A stretch of 37,088 nucleotides of DNA from a virus: positions 1-37,088 of the IMG/VR virus record IMGVR_UViG_3300050175_000018. One strand, written 5' to 3'. Below, one piece after another: positions 21,960 through 28,194 of the stretch (within the stretch, counting starts at the first letter, position 1; each line of letters opens with the position of its first letter). The notes beneath the pieces were generated by a model, which was not told the DNA's origin, made no database searches, and saw only the letters and a list, made by a program, of their open reading frames with translations. A program made the translations under genes and the position numbers.

Positions 21960-22454
21960 ATGGAATTAACGAATGCAGGAATACAAGCTCTTAAGGATTA
22001 CCAGATAGCAGAAAGGGAGCGTATATTCCACAAGCAGTGGGACGAGAAGTTTAATAATTTGGAAGCCAGGTTAGACAGCTTAAGCGGGAAAGTGCAAAAA
22101 CTTAGCCGGGAAATAAAACTGATAACTGAAAAGAAAGAAAGGGATATTTTAGAAGTTCCTGGATGTATAAATAAAGAATCTTGGAGCGAGTTTGAAGAAC
22201 ACAGGAAATTGATTAAAAAACCCCTGACCAATTTAGCTAGGAAAAAACTGTTTAACTCGCTTAAAGATTTTACTTTTGACGAGCAATCGGAAGCTATCAA
22301 TGAATCAATCAAGTCAAGATGGGCAGGAATTTTCCCCAAAAAAATTAATGGTGCGCAAAATGAAAGATTTGCCAGAAGTAATACAGCAAGAAGTGAATCG
22401 AACCTTGCTAGAGTATCCAGAAAAACAAAAGCAGATATCGCCGCAGAGCGATAA
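21960..22454 (+). CDS. Replication protein with O/DnaT-like C-terminal domain
   Basis: A 164-aa protein. Residues 15 to about 65 form a coiled coil (AERERIFHKQWDEKFNNLEA onward). Residues about 72-125 contain ESWSEFEEHRKLIKKPLTNL, then ARKKLFNSLKDFTFDEQSEA and IKSRWAGIFP, the common W-x-E-F ... K-K-P-L-T ... W-x-G-(L/I)-F-P signature of phage replication proteins upstream of P-like loaders. The usual N-terminal winged-helix origin-binding domain is missing, so how the origin is recognised is unclear. GAGG lies 7 nt before the ATG. The last about 50 codons overlap the next gene in another frame. Confidence 0.65.
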   Translation: MELTNAGIQALKDYQIAERERIFHKQWDEKFNNLEARLDSLSGKVQKLSREIKLITEKKERDILEVPGCINKESWSEFEEHRKLIKKPLTNLARKKLFNSLKDFTFDEQSEAINESIKSRWAGIFPKKINGAQNERFARSNTARSESNLARVSRKTKADIAAER

Positions 22455-22890
22455 AGTTATCAACCGATTGTTTGCTGTATTGATGATTAGATACACGCAC
22501 AAGTGGGCTAGTCAATTCGCAGGGGAAACTGAAGAGGAGGTTGATGAGAATGTCGAAGCAGCTAAGCAAGTTTGGGCATCAGGGCTTAGCGGACTGACAA
22601 AAGACCAAATAAAGCACGGACTTGATTTGTCAGTAGAAGCACACCCAAGCTGGCCGCCATTGCTGGGAGAGTTTAAGCTTTTATGCAAGCAGGGTTGTCA
22701 AGATATAGAATTAAGACAGTTGTCACTACCGGACAGAACGAAAAAAGCGATAACAAAGGACGAAAGAATATCTATAATCGGTAAACATTTACCAAATCTT
22801 CATTTAGCGCTAAAGGGTGAATACGTCGAAAAAGATATTGTCGAAGATGAGCAAATGGCAAAAATCAACATTAACAAAGCAAAGGTATAG
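22300..22890 (+). CDS. Lambda P-like replicative helicase loader
   Basis: A 196-aa protein, MNQSSQDGQEFSPKKLMVRK, then LPEVIQQEVNRTLLEYPEKQ, IRYTHKWASQFAGETEE, GLSGLTKDQIKHGLDLSVEA and HPSWPPLLGEFKLLCKQG. The H-K-W-A-S-Q-F and L-T-x-x-Q-I-x-x-G-L ... W-P-P-x-x-x-E-F-x-x-L-C features are those of lambda P, which delivers host DnaB to the origin. I chose ATG 22300 because GGAAG (22289-22293) is 6 nt upstream; the upstream TTG 22276 lacks one. Starting here gives a 155-nt out-of-phase overlap with the preceding gene. A shorter alternative from ATG 22348 or 22360 would reduce it. Confidence 0.75.
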   Translation: MNQSSQDGQEFSPKKLMVRKMKDLPEVIQQEVNRTLLEYPEKQKQISPQSDKVINRLFAVLMIRYTHKWASQFAGETEEEVDENVEAAKQVWASGLSGLTKDQIKHGLDLSVEAHPSWPPLLGEFKLLCKQGCQDIELRQLSLPDRTKKAITKDERISIIGKHLPNLHLALKGEYVEKDIVEDEQMAKININKAKV

Positions 22891-22893
22891 AAA

Positions 22894-23220
22894 ATGGAAA
22901 ATAAAGACGAAGTTCAGAAGTTGAGGAATGCGGTAAAGGAAGTTAAAAAAGCTTTTAGTCAAATGACTTTTAGCCCAATTGGTGGGTGGGAATCAATAAG
23001 GCATGTAAAAGAAGTGATCGACGAAGCATTAAAGCCTGAGTTCGAGCCGGTTAAAGGACGGCTCTATTATTTTTGGGATTTCTCGGAAGGTTTTGAAGTA
23101 TATGGAAAATTCATAGGTTATGACGGGAGTTTGTATGGGGTTAAAACACCCGGCAATAATATCTCTTATGTCATAAACTGCCGAGAGCTAACCGACGAAG
23201 AGAAAGGGGTATCGAAATGA
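22894..23220 (+). CDS. Hypothetical protein, 108 aa
   Basis: A 108-aa protein with an N-terminal helix (NKDEVQKLRNAVKEVKKAFS) and a beta-rich C-terminal half (GRLYYFWDFSEGFEVYGKFI, then YDGSLYGVKTPGNNISYVIN). The second half looks like a small barrel but I do not recognise the family. AAAGG lies 8 nt before the ATG, and the stop overlaps the next start by 4 nt. It lies between the helicase loader and an 87-aa gene, so a role in replication or DNA handling is possible from position only. Confidence 0.55.
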   Translation: MENKDEVQKLRNAVKEVKKAFSQMTFSPIGGWESIRHVKEVIDEALKPEFEPVKGRLYYFWDFSEGFEVYGKFIGYDGSLYGVKTPGNNISYVINCRELTDEEKGVSK

Positions 23221-23480
23221 GCAGCTTTGAACGTTTCCCAAAATTAAACAATGACGTAGCAGATCAGTTTTTGCTTAGTGGCTTGCCGAAATATGAAAAG
23301 GAGGAGCTAACGTCAGTCGAGACTGAGATACTGGCCCTGTGGCAGGAAATGAACAGTTATGGAGCGGAAAAAAAGCAGATATATAAGTCAATTTTCAGAT
23401 CAGGGCTTTCGCCGACGTTTTCAGCGGCAAGGCATCGAGTAGCCAGGATACATGAAAAGGGCTGGATTCGTTTTTTTTGA
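23217..23480 (+). CDS. Hypothetical protein, last gene of the replication segment
   Basis: An 87-aa basic helical protein, MSSFERFPKLNNDVADQFLL onward, ending FSAARHRVARIHEKGWIRFF. The C-terminal helix pair (IYKSIFRSGLSPTFSAARHR, then GWIRF) resembles a winged-helix end and could bind DNA, but I do not recognise a family. AAAGGGG lies 8 nt before ATG 23217, which overlaps the previous stop. A gene-free stretch of 336 nt follows. Confidence 0.55.
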   Translation: MSSFERFPKLNNDVADQFLLSGLPKYEKEELTSVETEILALWQEMNSYGAEKKQIYKSIFRSGLSPTFSAARHRVARIHEKGWIRFF

Positions 23481-23599
23481 TACTGCGTGTTAACATCACT
23501 AATAACTAATCGTGTAAGCAGAGCTGTTTCTCAGTGCGATTATACCGCCTGACCTAAACCAGGTTGCTAGCTGGACTGGTGATATCAAAGAGTGCTGTT

Positions 23600-23628
23600 A
23601 AGCCTGCCATGAGTGGGCTTTATTTTTT
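23600..23628 (+). terminator. Intrinsic terminator after the replication genes
   Basis: AAGCC (23600-23604) pairs with GGCTT (23616-23620), followed by TATTTTTT (23621-23628). The stem is short but the T tract is good. It lies about 120 nt after the last replication-segment gene and would separate that transcript from the second Cro-like gene. Confidence 0.6.
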
Positions 23629-23804
23629 ACAAGAATCTTGAAATTAACATGGCCCTACGATCTAACGCAGGGCCAAGGAAGTCGTAATATTTCCGGGGAT
23701 ATTGCGCGCTCGACTTCATGCGCGGATCATATTCTCAAATATACATATAGTCAACCGGTATAAGCATATAATAAATAGGTATTATATAAAAACAGGATAA
23801 TAGT

Positions 23805-23810
23805 TAAAAT
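23805..23810 (+). promoter_or_regulatory. Putative -10 of a leaderless promoter for the second Cro-like gene
   Basis: TAAAAT lies 6 nt before ATG 23817, the same hexamer and spacing as before the first Cro-like gene. No ribosome binding site is near the ATG. The -35 region is poor (TTATAT at 23782-23787). Another -10-like TATAAT is at 23767-23772, so a longer transcript is also possible. Confidence 0.45.
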
Positions 23811-23816
23811 ATCTAA

Positions 23817-24029
23817 ATGAAATTAATCAACAAGAAAAAGGTTGCTTTTTTTGGCAAAGAGTTTGACACTCAAAGAGAGTGCGCGGAATATTTCGGTGTT
23901 AGTAATGCTTTCATGAGTACTGTATTCAGAGGTATTAAGCCGCCGAGCAACGAAATGTTGGAGCGGTGCGGTTATCGGAAGATTGTTAAAAAAACCATCA
24001 CTTACGAAAAAATCAATGATCTTGACTAG
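23817..24029 (+). CDS. Second Cro-like helix-turn-helix regulator
   Basis: A 70-aa protein. Residues about 17-50 (DTQRECAEYFGVSNAFMSTV, then FRGIKPPSNEMLERCGY) form a classic helix-turn-helix as in phage Cro/CI-like proteins with the G-x-x-x-P-P-S-x-x-M-L-x-x-x-G-Y tail. No ligand or cleavage domain is present. It stands alone after a terminator, with an AT-rich upstream region, and is followed 15 nt later by a small gene. It may control the genes of the nin-like segment or antagonise the regulator at 16996. Confidence 0.75.
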   Translation: MKLINKKKVAFFGKEFDTQRECAEYFGVSNAFMSTVFRGIKPPSNEMLERCGYRKIVKKTITYEKINDLD

Positions 24030-24044
24030 ATCTGGGGAAATAAG

Positions 24045-24320
24045 ATGCTGGAAATAACAAATCAAACCGAAAAAGAAGCGCCGCAAATAGTAGCCATGAA
24101 GGATATGAATCCTTTGCAGGGAGGCAGAATTGTCGCTTTGCAAGGGAGCGAGTTTAACGGGTCATATGTATGTCGGACAGCTAGCACGGATAAATTCGAA
24201 GTAATGAATTTATCGCGGCCCGGTGCAAACCGGTGCTGGACTGCTTTATCTGCACGAGACATTAAAGTCCGCCTGCTGCTTCCAGGCGAAGAAATAACCC
24301 TTAAGCTGTTTAACAAGTAA
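24045..24320 (+). CDS. Hypothetical protein, 91 aa
   Basis: A 91-aa protein, MLEITNQTEKEAPQIVAMKD onward, with a beta-barrel-like core (GGRIVALQGSEFNGSYVCRT, ARDIKVRLLLPGEEITLKLF). I do not recognise the family. GGGGAAA lies before ATG 24045. It follows the second Cro-like gene and may be cotranscribed with it. The 181 nt after it hold no convincing gene and one short hairpin, TACCT (24421-24425)/AGGTA (24442-24446). Confidence 0.55.
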   Translation: MLEITNQTEKEAPQIVAMKDMNPLQGGRIVALQGSEFNGSYVCRTASTDKFEVMNLSRPGANRCWTALSARDIKVRLLLPGEEITLKLFNK

Positions 24321-24501
24321 AATACTGGTTTCTCTCTTCCACTGTACGTCGGGAGGCGTAAAGAACCCATGATGATTATGCGGCCAATGTCCAGAACCAT
24401 TAGCATTGTCAATAAAGCATTACCTGAGAGAGTAAAGCTATAGGTAGAATCACGGGTATCCATTTAACAACAGAAATTATTAATTGCAAGGCTGGGGAAT
24501 A

Positions 24502-24651
24502 ATGAATACAGAGAAGAAATTAAATTTAATTTTGTCTTATCAGAAGAAGATAAGAAAGGCAGCGATTGACGTTGAGAGCGGTTTAAAAGTATCACCGGAT
24601 TATGTAGATGATTTAGCCGCTAACTTGGCTAAAGTAAGAGAGTCTTTATAA
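24502..24651 (+). CDS. Small helical protein, 49 aa
   Basis: A 49-aa protein, MNTEKKLNLILSYQKKIRKA then AIDVESGLKVSPDYVDDLAA, ending NLAKVRESL. It is hydrophilic and predicted all-helical. The sequence GGCTGGGGAATA before ATG 24502 contains a usable GGGG site. No family is recognised. It lies alone between two short structured intergenic regions. Confidence 0.5.
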   Translation: MNTEKKLNLILSYQKKIRKAAIDVESGLKVSPDYVDDLAANLAKVRESL

Positions 24652-24661
24652 GTAAATTTAA

Positions 24662-24713
24662 GCATGCTTCCGGCGCGTCCCTTAACCCCCTTAATTTATT
24701 AGCGCTGGCGGCA
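24662..24713 (+). repeat. Long imperfect hairpin between two small genes
   Basis: ATGC and CCGGCGC on the left pair with GCGCTGG and GCAT on the right: 11 bp with one G-U pair and a 2x2 internal loop, closing a 23-nt C- and T-rich loop with CCTTAA repeated around CCCC. There is no T tract on either side, so it is not an ordinary terminator. It could be an RNA-processing, protein-binding or antitermination element. Confidence 0.45.
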
Positions 24714-24745
24714 TGACTTAAGTTTATTGAAACGGAGGTAGAAGA

Positions 24746-24973
24746 ATGGTTTTTTATACAAACAAATACCCGATCAAAGGGATTTTCCAACATGGTATGG
24801 ATGATCTGGCTACTATCCCGGCTGGAACGCCGTTTGAAATTGAAAGCATGGACGAATGCTTTATTAATTTAAAACCGTTAGAGCGCATAGACGGCGTTGA
24901 AAGTATCGCTATTGCCCCGGACATGCTGGCGCTTTGTTATCAAGAAGTAGAAGGCAGGAAGTCTAGTGATTAA
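24746..24973 (+). CDS. Hypothetical protein, 75 aa
   Basis: A 75-aa protein, MVFYTNKYPIKGIFQHGMDD onward, with IPAGTPFEIESMDECFINLK suggesting a small beta barrel, ending CYQEVEGRKSSD. The ribosome binding site GGAGG before ATG 24746 is strong. No family is recognised. Its last codons overlap the GTG start of a small membrane protein, so the two are probably coupled. Confidence 0.55.
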   Translation: MVFYTNKYPIKGIFQHGMDDLATIPAGTPFEIESMDECFINLKPLERIDGVESIAIAPDMLALCYQEVEGRKSSD

Positions 24974-25145
24974 TATAATCGAAGAAGCGGTAAGGAACTC
25001 ATTGCTGTACATTTTGTTTTTCTTAATCGGAATGTTTATTGGCTTGTCTGTGAGAAAATCTCGGACTGAATCTATAGAAGACCAGGTAGACGAAGATCAG
25101 CCAGACATTCGTTTAGTTAACGTTAAACATCAAAAAAAGGATTGA
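24966..25145 (+). CDS. Small membrane-anchored protein with an acidic tail
   Basis: A 59-aa protein starting with GTG 24966, with AGGAAG 5 nt upstream. Residues about 11-29 (NSLLYILFFLIGMFIGLSV) form one membrane helix, followed by RKSR, which by the positive-inside rule puts the acidic C-terminus (EDQVDEDQPDIRL) in the cytoplasm. It overlaps the previous gene by 8 nt and ends 3 nt before the next. Function unknown. It is too short and too simple to assign to a family. Confidence 0.55.
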   Translation: MINIIEEAVRNSLLYILFFLIGMFIGLSVRKSRTESIEDQVDEDQPDIRLVNVKHQKKD

Positions 25146-25148
25146 ACG

Positions 25149-25703
25149 ATGGAATTATCACAAGTTAAAGACCATTTTTTACGGGATGTTAGCGGACTCG
25201 AAATGAGAGTCATTCAAGATACTGGCTCGCACCGGCATATTAGTTTTTCTCGAAGTCTAGGCCGGAAACGATACAACCAGTTTGATTTAATTGCTTGGCC
25301 CGGACATCTTTGCATATCTGGAGACTGTAGCACTTATGTATTTAGTCGTGTGACTGACATGTTTGGTTTTTTCAGGCAATCAGACTTAAAAATCAACCCT
25401 GGCTATTGGGCTGAAAAAGTGCTGGCAGAAAGTTGCAACGAAGGTATCAAAGAGTATTCGCATGATATTTTTTGCGAGACGGTTATCAAAGATATTGAAA
25501 GATATATAAAAAGTTCAAGTCTCAGCGTAGAGCAGATAGTTGGCTTAAATGAAGGTGTAAGACAAGAGTTGATAGAGGGTGGTTTTGAAGACGAAATACG
25601 TGCTCATGATGCAGTCAATTACTTCGGTTTCTACGATCCTGGTTTGTTTCAAGACTTTGGGGAGCATGATCTCAAGGATTTCACATATAAATTTATCTGG
25701 TGA
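25149..25703 (+). CDS. Conserved phage protein of unknown function, 184 aa
   Basis: A 184-aa protein with DTGSHRHISFSR, FDLIAWPGHLCISGDCSTYV, DMFGFFRQSDLKINPGYWAEK and a C-terminal NYFGFYDPGLFQDFGEHDLK. The W-P-G-H-L ... G-D ... Y-x-F-x-R-x-x-D-M-F-x-F-F ... I-N-P-x-Y-W-x-E-K pattern occurs in many phages, often near recombination genes, but I know no assigned activity. AAGGA upstream supports ATG 25149. It directly precedes NinB. Confidence 0.7.
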   Translation: MELSQVKDHFLRDVSGLEMRVIQDTGSHRHISFSRSLGRKRYNQFDLIAWPGHLCISGDCSTYVFSRVTDMFGFFRQSDLKINPGYWAEKVLAESCNEGIKEYSHDIFCETVIKDIERYIKSSSLSVEQIVGLNEGVRQELIEGGFEDEIRAHDAVNYFGFYDPGLFQDFGEHDLKDFTYKFIW

Positions 25704-25773
25704 TTATATGCCATTGTCTGGGGTATCCAGCAATACGATAATCTTTTATCTAGTCAGTCAATGACTGGTAAGC

Positions 25774-26235
25774 ATGAGAATATTTAAAATAAAGGATATT
25801 CGGTACTTGAATGCCGTTGTGGACTTGGTGAAAAATTCAATAGTTGAGGGATTACCAGGCGGGCCTTTAGAAATCAGAATAGTCAGAGAATCAAAAAGCC
25901 GGGAGCAGGAAGAAAAATATCACGCAATGATCGGAGACATAGCAAAAACGGTAAAGGTTTACGGTAAGTGCTACGGCGCTGATATTTGGAAAGCTCAGTT
26001 AGTCGATGAATTCAGAAAGCAGCGCGAAGAAATGGGCGAGCCATTATCGCACCCAGGCAAGACAGTGATTAGCTTGGACGGTGAAAGAAAAATAACCGTA
26101 AGGCCCTCAACTCGGAAATTTCGGAAAAAAGAATCATCGGATTTCATCGAATTTCTCTACGCTACCGGGATAGAGTACGGCGCAAAGTTCACTGATAAAT
26201 CGATGAATTACTATGAAGATCAAATTAATAAATAA
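25774..26235 (+). CDS. ninB: NinB-family recombination protein
   Basis: A 153-aa protein. The pattern GGPLEIRIVRESKSREQEEK, then YHAMIGDIAKTVKVYGKCYG, ADIWKAQLVDEFRKQREEM and FIEFLYATGIEYGAKF is that of lambda NinB (Orf), which binds single-stranded DNA and SSB and helps annealing proteins load. Length fits. The ribosome binding site is weak (TGGTAAG). It starts the NinB - Gp37/Gp68-like - NinG cluster, and later genes encode an ERF annealing protein and a YqaJ exonuclease, fitting a lambda-style recombination set. Confidence 0.88.
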   Translation: MRIFKIKDIRYLNAVVDLVKNSIVEGLPGGPLEIRIVRESKSREQEEKYHAMIGDIAKTVKVYGKCYGADIWKAQLVDEFRKQREEMGEPLSHPGKTVISLDGERKITVRPSTRKFRKKESSDFIEFLYATGIEYGAKFTDKSMNYYEDQINK

Positions 26236-26244
26236 GGATTATCT

Positions 26245-26985
26245 ATGGCTGATAAAACCGGGATAAGCTGGACTGATCACACATTCAACCCTTGGTGGGG
26301 CTGTACAGCGATAGCCCCAGGCTGTGATAACTGTTATGCCGCTGCATTGGACAAGAGAACTGGTGGTAACTATTTTGATGTTAAAGTAGCTCCGCGCCGC
26401 ACTTCAAGTAAAAACTGGCGAAAACCGATCTTTTGGAACCGGGAGGCCGCGCAAGGCCGGAGGCACAGGGTATTTTGTGGCTCTATGATGGACTGGTGTG
26501 ACAATGACGCGCCAGAAGGTGCGCTTGATGAACTCTGGCAGTTAATACGTGATACACCATGGCTCGACTGGCAGTTGCTTACTAAACGCGCAACGCTGAT
26601 CGAGCGATGTTTGCCGAGCGATTGGGGCAATGGCTATCAAAATGTCTGGCTTGGTGTCACCGTTGAAGATATCAAATACGGGATGCCGCGCATCATGTCC
26701 TTACGAGACATCCCAGCAAGGGTGAAATTTATCAGCGCTGAACCGCTTTTGGAAGACGTTAGTAGCATTAATTTAAAATGGATTGATTGGGTAATCATCG
26801 GCGGGGAATCCGGTCAAAATTTCAGGCCGATGTATTCGCATTGGGCAGAAAACCTGCTGCAAGAATGCAAGGAATCGAGAGTTCCTGTTTGGTTCAAGCA
26901 ATGGGGCGGCAACACTCGCGACAAAGGCGGCAATAAAATATTAGGTAAAATCTACCAGGAATGGCCGCTCAATGCCTGTGGGTAA
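26245..26985 (+). CDS. Phage Gp37/Gp68-family protein (DUF5131), likely Fe-S radical SAM-like
   Basis: A 246-aa protein. The N-terminus ISWTDHTFNPWWGCTAIAPG, then CDNCYA, gives C-x6-C-x2-C, the family cysteine cluster resembling radical SAM sites but with atypical spacing. Later come FCGSMMDWCDNDAP, WLDWQLLTKR, NVWLGVTVED and WVIIGGESGQNFRPM, all diagnostic of DUF5131. Members are common in phages, but I know no firmly assigned substrate. It lies between NinB and NinG, with a 14-nt overlap into NinG. Modification of nucleic acid or protein is only inference. Confidence 0.88.
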   Translation: MADKTGISWTDHTFNPWWGCTAIAPGCDNCYAAALDKRTGGNYFDVKVAPRRTSSKNWRKPIFWNREAAQGRRHRVFCGSMMDWCDNDAPEGALDELWQLIRDTPWLDWQLLTKRATLIERCLPSDWGNGYQNVWLGVTVEDIKYGMPRIMSLRDIPARVKFISAEPLLEDVSSINLKWIDWVIIGGESGQNFRPMYSHWAENLLQECKESRVPVWFKQWGGNTRDKGGNKILGKIYQEWPLNACG

Positions 26986-27601
26986 GCATAGATGCACTGG
27001 ATGTAAAAACTACTACCCCGCTAATTCTATGATTATAGTCCCGGCGGGGAAGTTTCACGAAAAAGACTGCCTAATTCAGTACGGTATGAAGAATACTGAT
27101 AAAGTCATTCAATCAGCAAAGGCTCATAAGAAAGAAGTTAACGCTAAAGAAAAGGCTAAGCACTACGCAAATGATTTGCCGAGACAAAAGAAGCTAACCC
27201 AAGAAGTTTTTAATAAGCTTCGTAAATTGCAGGAATACAAGTGGTTTGCTGATCGAGGGCTAGATCCTGAGTGCATATCGTGCGGGAAAAAGAACATGGA
27301 CTGGTGTTGCGGCCATTTTAAGACTGTAGGGTCGCAAGGGTCGCTAAGGTACGATGTAAAAAACACATATCTACAATGCAACATGTATTGCAATAAATCC
27401 CTGGCTGGAAACATAAACGGCAACAAGACAACAAGGGGTTACATTGCTGGTTTAGTCGAGAGATTCGGGGAAGAAGAGGCTTCGAAGATAATCCAATATT
27501 GCGAAAAGGATAGAATTAAAAAATGGTCATGCGAGGAATTAATCGAAATGAGAAAGAAAATGAACGTAGAGATTAGGCTGTTACTTAAAAATAAAAATTA
27601 A
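26972..27601 (+). CDS. ninG: NinG-family recombination protein
   Basis: A 209-aa lambda NinG (Rap)-like protein, a Holliday-junction and D-loop resolvase in phage lambda. Visible features are the N-terminal CTGCKNYY with a matching C, RQKKLTQEVFNKLRKLQEYK, then CISCGKKNMDWCCGHFKTVG, SLRYDVKNTYLQCNMYCNK and a C-terminal helix. The C-x2-C ... C-G-H-(F/Y) and N-x-x-x-Q-C-x-x-C-N clusters are the metal and catalytic region, of HNH-like type. Its start overlaps the preceding gene by 14 nt. A new promoter follows at 27618. Confidence 0.9.
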   Translation: MPVGKHRCTGCKNYYPANSMIIVPAGKFHEKDCLIQYGMKNTDKVIQSAKAHKKEVNAKEKAKHYANDLPRQKKLTQEVFNKLRKLQEYKWFADRGLDPECISCGKKNMDWCCGHFKTVGSQGSLRYDVKNTYLQCNMYCNKSLAGNINGNKTTRGYIAGLVERFGEEEASKIIQYCEKDRIKKWSCEELIEMRKKMNVEIRLLLKNKN

Positions 27602-27617
27602 ATCAGGCAAATAGTAG

Positions 27618-27646
27618 TTGACACGTTAACCCCTAACGTATATAGT
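27618..27646 (+). promoter_or_regulatory. Consensus-like promoter with an inverted repeat in the spacer
   Basis: A perfect TTGACA (27618-27623), 17-nt spacer and TATAGT (27641-27646). The spacer contains ACGTTA-ACCCC-TAACGT (27623-27639), a perfect inverted repeat with 6-bp arms, probably an operator. It differs from the AT-rich motif of the promoters at 16962, 28138 and 32091, so a separate regulator is likely. It drives the gene starting at 27678. Confidence 0.75.
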
Positions 27647-27677
27647 TCACTTACTTAACAACGAACAGGACAATAAC

Positions 27678-27908
27678 ATGATAGACATCGAAGCACTCAA
27701 AGCCCGCCGCCTTCGCTCACTATCCCGCGCTAAAAAGGCCGTAGAGAAAATAGAAAAGGAAATCGACTTTGGCGGAGGGCGCGCCACGGAAGAAGATCAC
27801 GCGGCCTATTGTACAGCAGTCGAAGTGCTAGGGATTAAGATGAACTTGGCTTACAAAGTTGCTACTGACGCCGAGGTGTACGACGCGGTTCCCGAACTTT
27901 TCCTTTAA
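27678..27908 (+). CDS. Hypothetical helical protein, 76 aa
   Basis: A 76-aa protein, MIDIEALKARRLRSLSRAKK then AVEKIEKEIDFGGGRATEED, all-helical with a basic N-terminus. It has its own strong promoter and AGGA 7 nt before the ATG. No family is recognised. It is followed by a GNRA-type hairpin and a small DNA-binding-like gene in the same transcript, so it may belong to a short regulatory operon. Confidence 0.55.
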   Translation: MIDIEALKARRLRSLSRAKKAVEKIEKEIDFGGGRATEEDHAAYCTAVEVLGIKMNLAYKVATDAEVYDAVPELFL

Positions 27909-27919
27909 TCAGACAGGAA

Positions 27920-27935
27920 CCCGCCGAAAGGCGGG
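27920..27935 (+). promoter_or_regulatory. GAAA-tetraloop hairpin just before a start codon
   Basis: CCCGCC (27920-27925) and GGCGGG (27930-27935) form a perfect 6-bp stem with a GAAA tetraloop. Only GTATTCT separates it from ATG 27943, so the G-rich right arm is the only Shine-Dalgarno-like sequence available and would be buried in the stem. There is no T tract. It may act as a translation switch or attenuate the gene, or be a weakened terminator. Confidence 0.5.
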
Positions 27936-27942
27936 GTATTCT

Positions 27943-28128
27943 ATGAAACAAAAAAAACCACTATCAATCTCTCAAAGAGTTAAGCGAAGCACCGAAAAAT
28001 ATAAAGGTGCGGGGCTTTCTCATATTAAAGTATGGTCTCATCCCGATGAATCGGCACAAGTTAGAGAATTTGCAGCCAGGTTGCCAAAAACAAAAGCAAT
28101 ATTGTTTGATCTGGCTAAAAGAAAGTAA
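27943..28128 (+). CDS. Small ribbon-helix-helix-like protein
   Basis: A 61-aa protein, MKQKKPLSISQRVKRSTEKY then GLSHIKVWSHPDESAQVREF and AARLPKTKAILFDLAKRK. The segment I-K-V-W-x-H-P-D-E-x-A-x-V-R-E-F-A-A-R-L has the strand-then-helix pattern of small ribbon-helix-helix or antitoxin-like regulators, and the basic N-terminus fits DNA binding. A longer frame back to 27859 is open but its sequence is out of style and crosses the hairpin, so I use ATG 27943. Possible regulator of the promoter at 28138 or 27618. Confidence 0.55.
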   Translation: MKQKKPLSISQRVKRSTEKYKGAGLSHIKVWSHPDESAQVREFAARLPKTKAILFDLAKRK

Positions 28129-28137
28129 TAAAATTGT

Positions 28138-28184
28138 TTGACAACATGTATTAAAGTACTATACTAGATAGTATTAAAATACTA
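28138..28184 (+). promoter_or_regulatory. Promoter and palindromic operator upstream of the pentapeptide-repeat gene
   Basis: TTGACA (28138-28143), a 16-nt spacer and TATACT (28160-28165). The spacer ends TATTAAAGTAC, the same motif and register as at 16962 and 32091. A second copy, TAGTATTAAAATACTA (28169-28184), covers the expected start point and is an inverted repeat with AGTAT/ATACT arms. AGGA at 28184-28187 serves ATG 28195. Confidence 0.72.
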
Positions 28185-28194
28185 GGATAAGTAA

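Larger units (their letters stand above)
23481..23816. other. Gene-free 336-nt stretch with stacked hairpins, possible third structured RNA region
   Basis: No coding frame is convincing here. It holds a rightward terminator (23600-23628), a palindrome CAAGAATCTTG (23630-23640), a perfect hairpin TGGCCCT (23650-23656)/AGGGCCA (23669-23675), and a stem GAAGTCG (23678-23684)/CGACTTC (23711-23717) that encloses AATAT/ATATT (23686-23703). From about 23735 it turns AT-rich and forms the promoter region of the second Cro-like gene. No clear sequence match to RNA A or B is seen. Confidence 0.5.

Noticed and set aside
25708-25764. 18-codon frame before NinB with CAGTCA/TGACTG nearby
   Set aside because: No ribosome binding site and no overlap with the NinB start. 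The repeat is only 6 bp and probably chance.
27859-27942. Upstream extension of the ribbon-helix-helix-like gene
   Set aside because: The extra 28 codons overlap the end of the previous gene in another frame, cross the GAAA hairpin and have unrelated composition (MLLTPRCTTRF). The start at 27943 is preferred.
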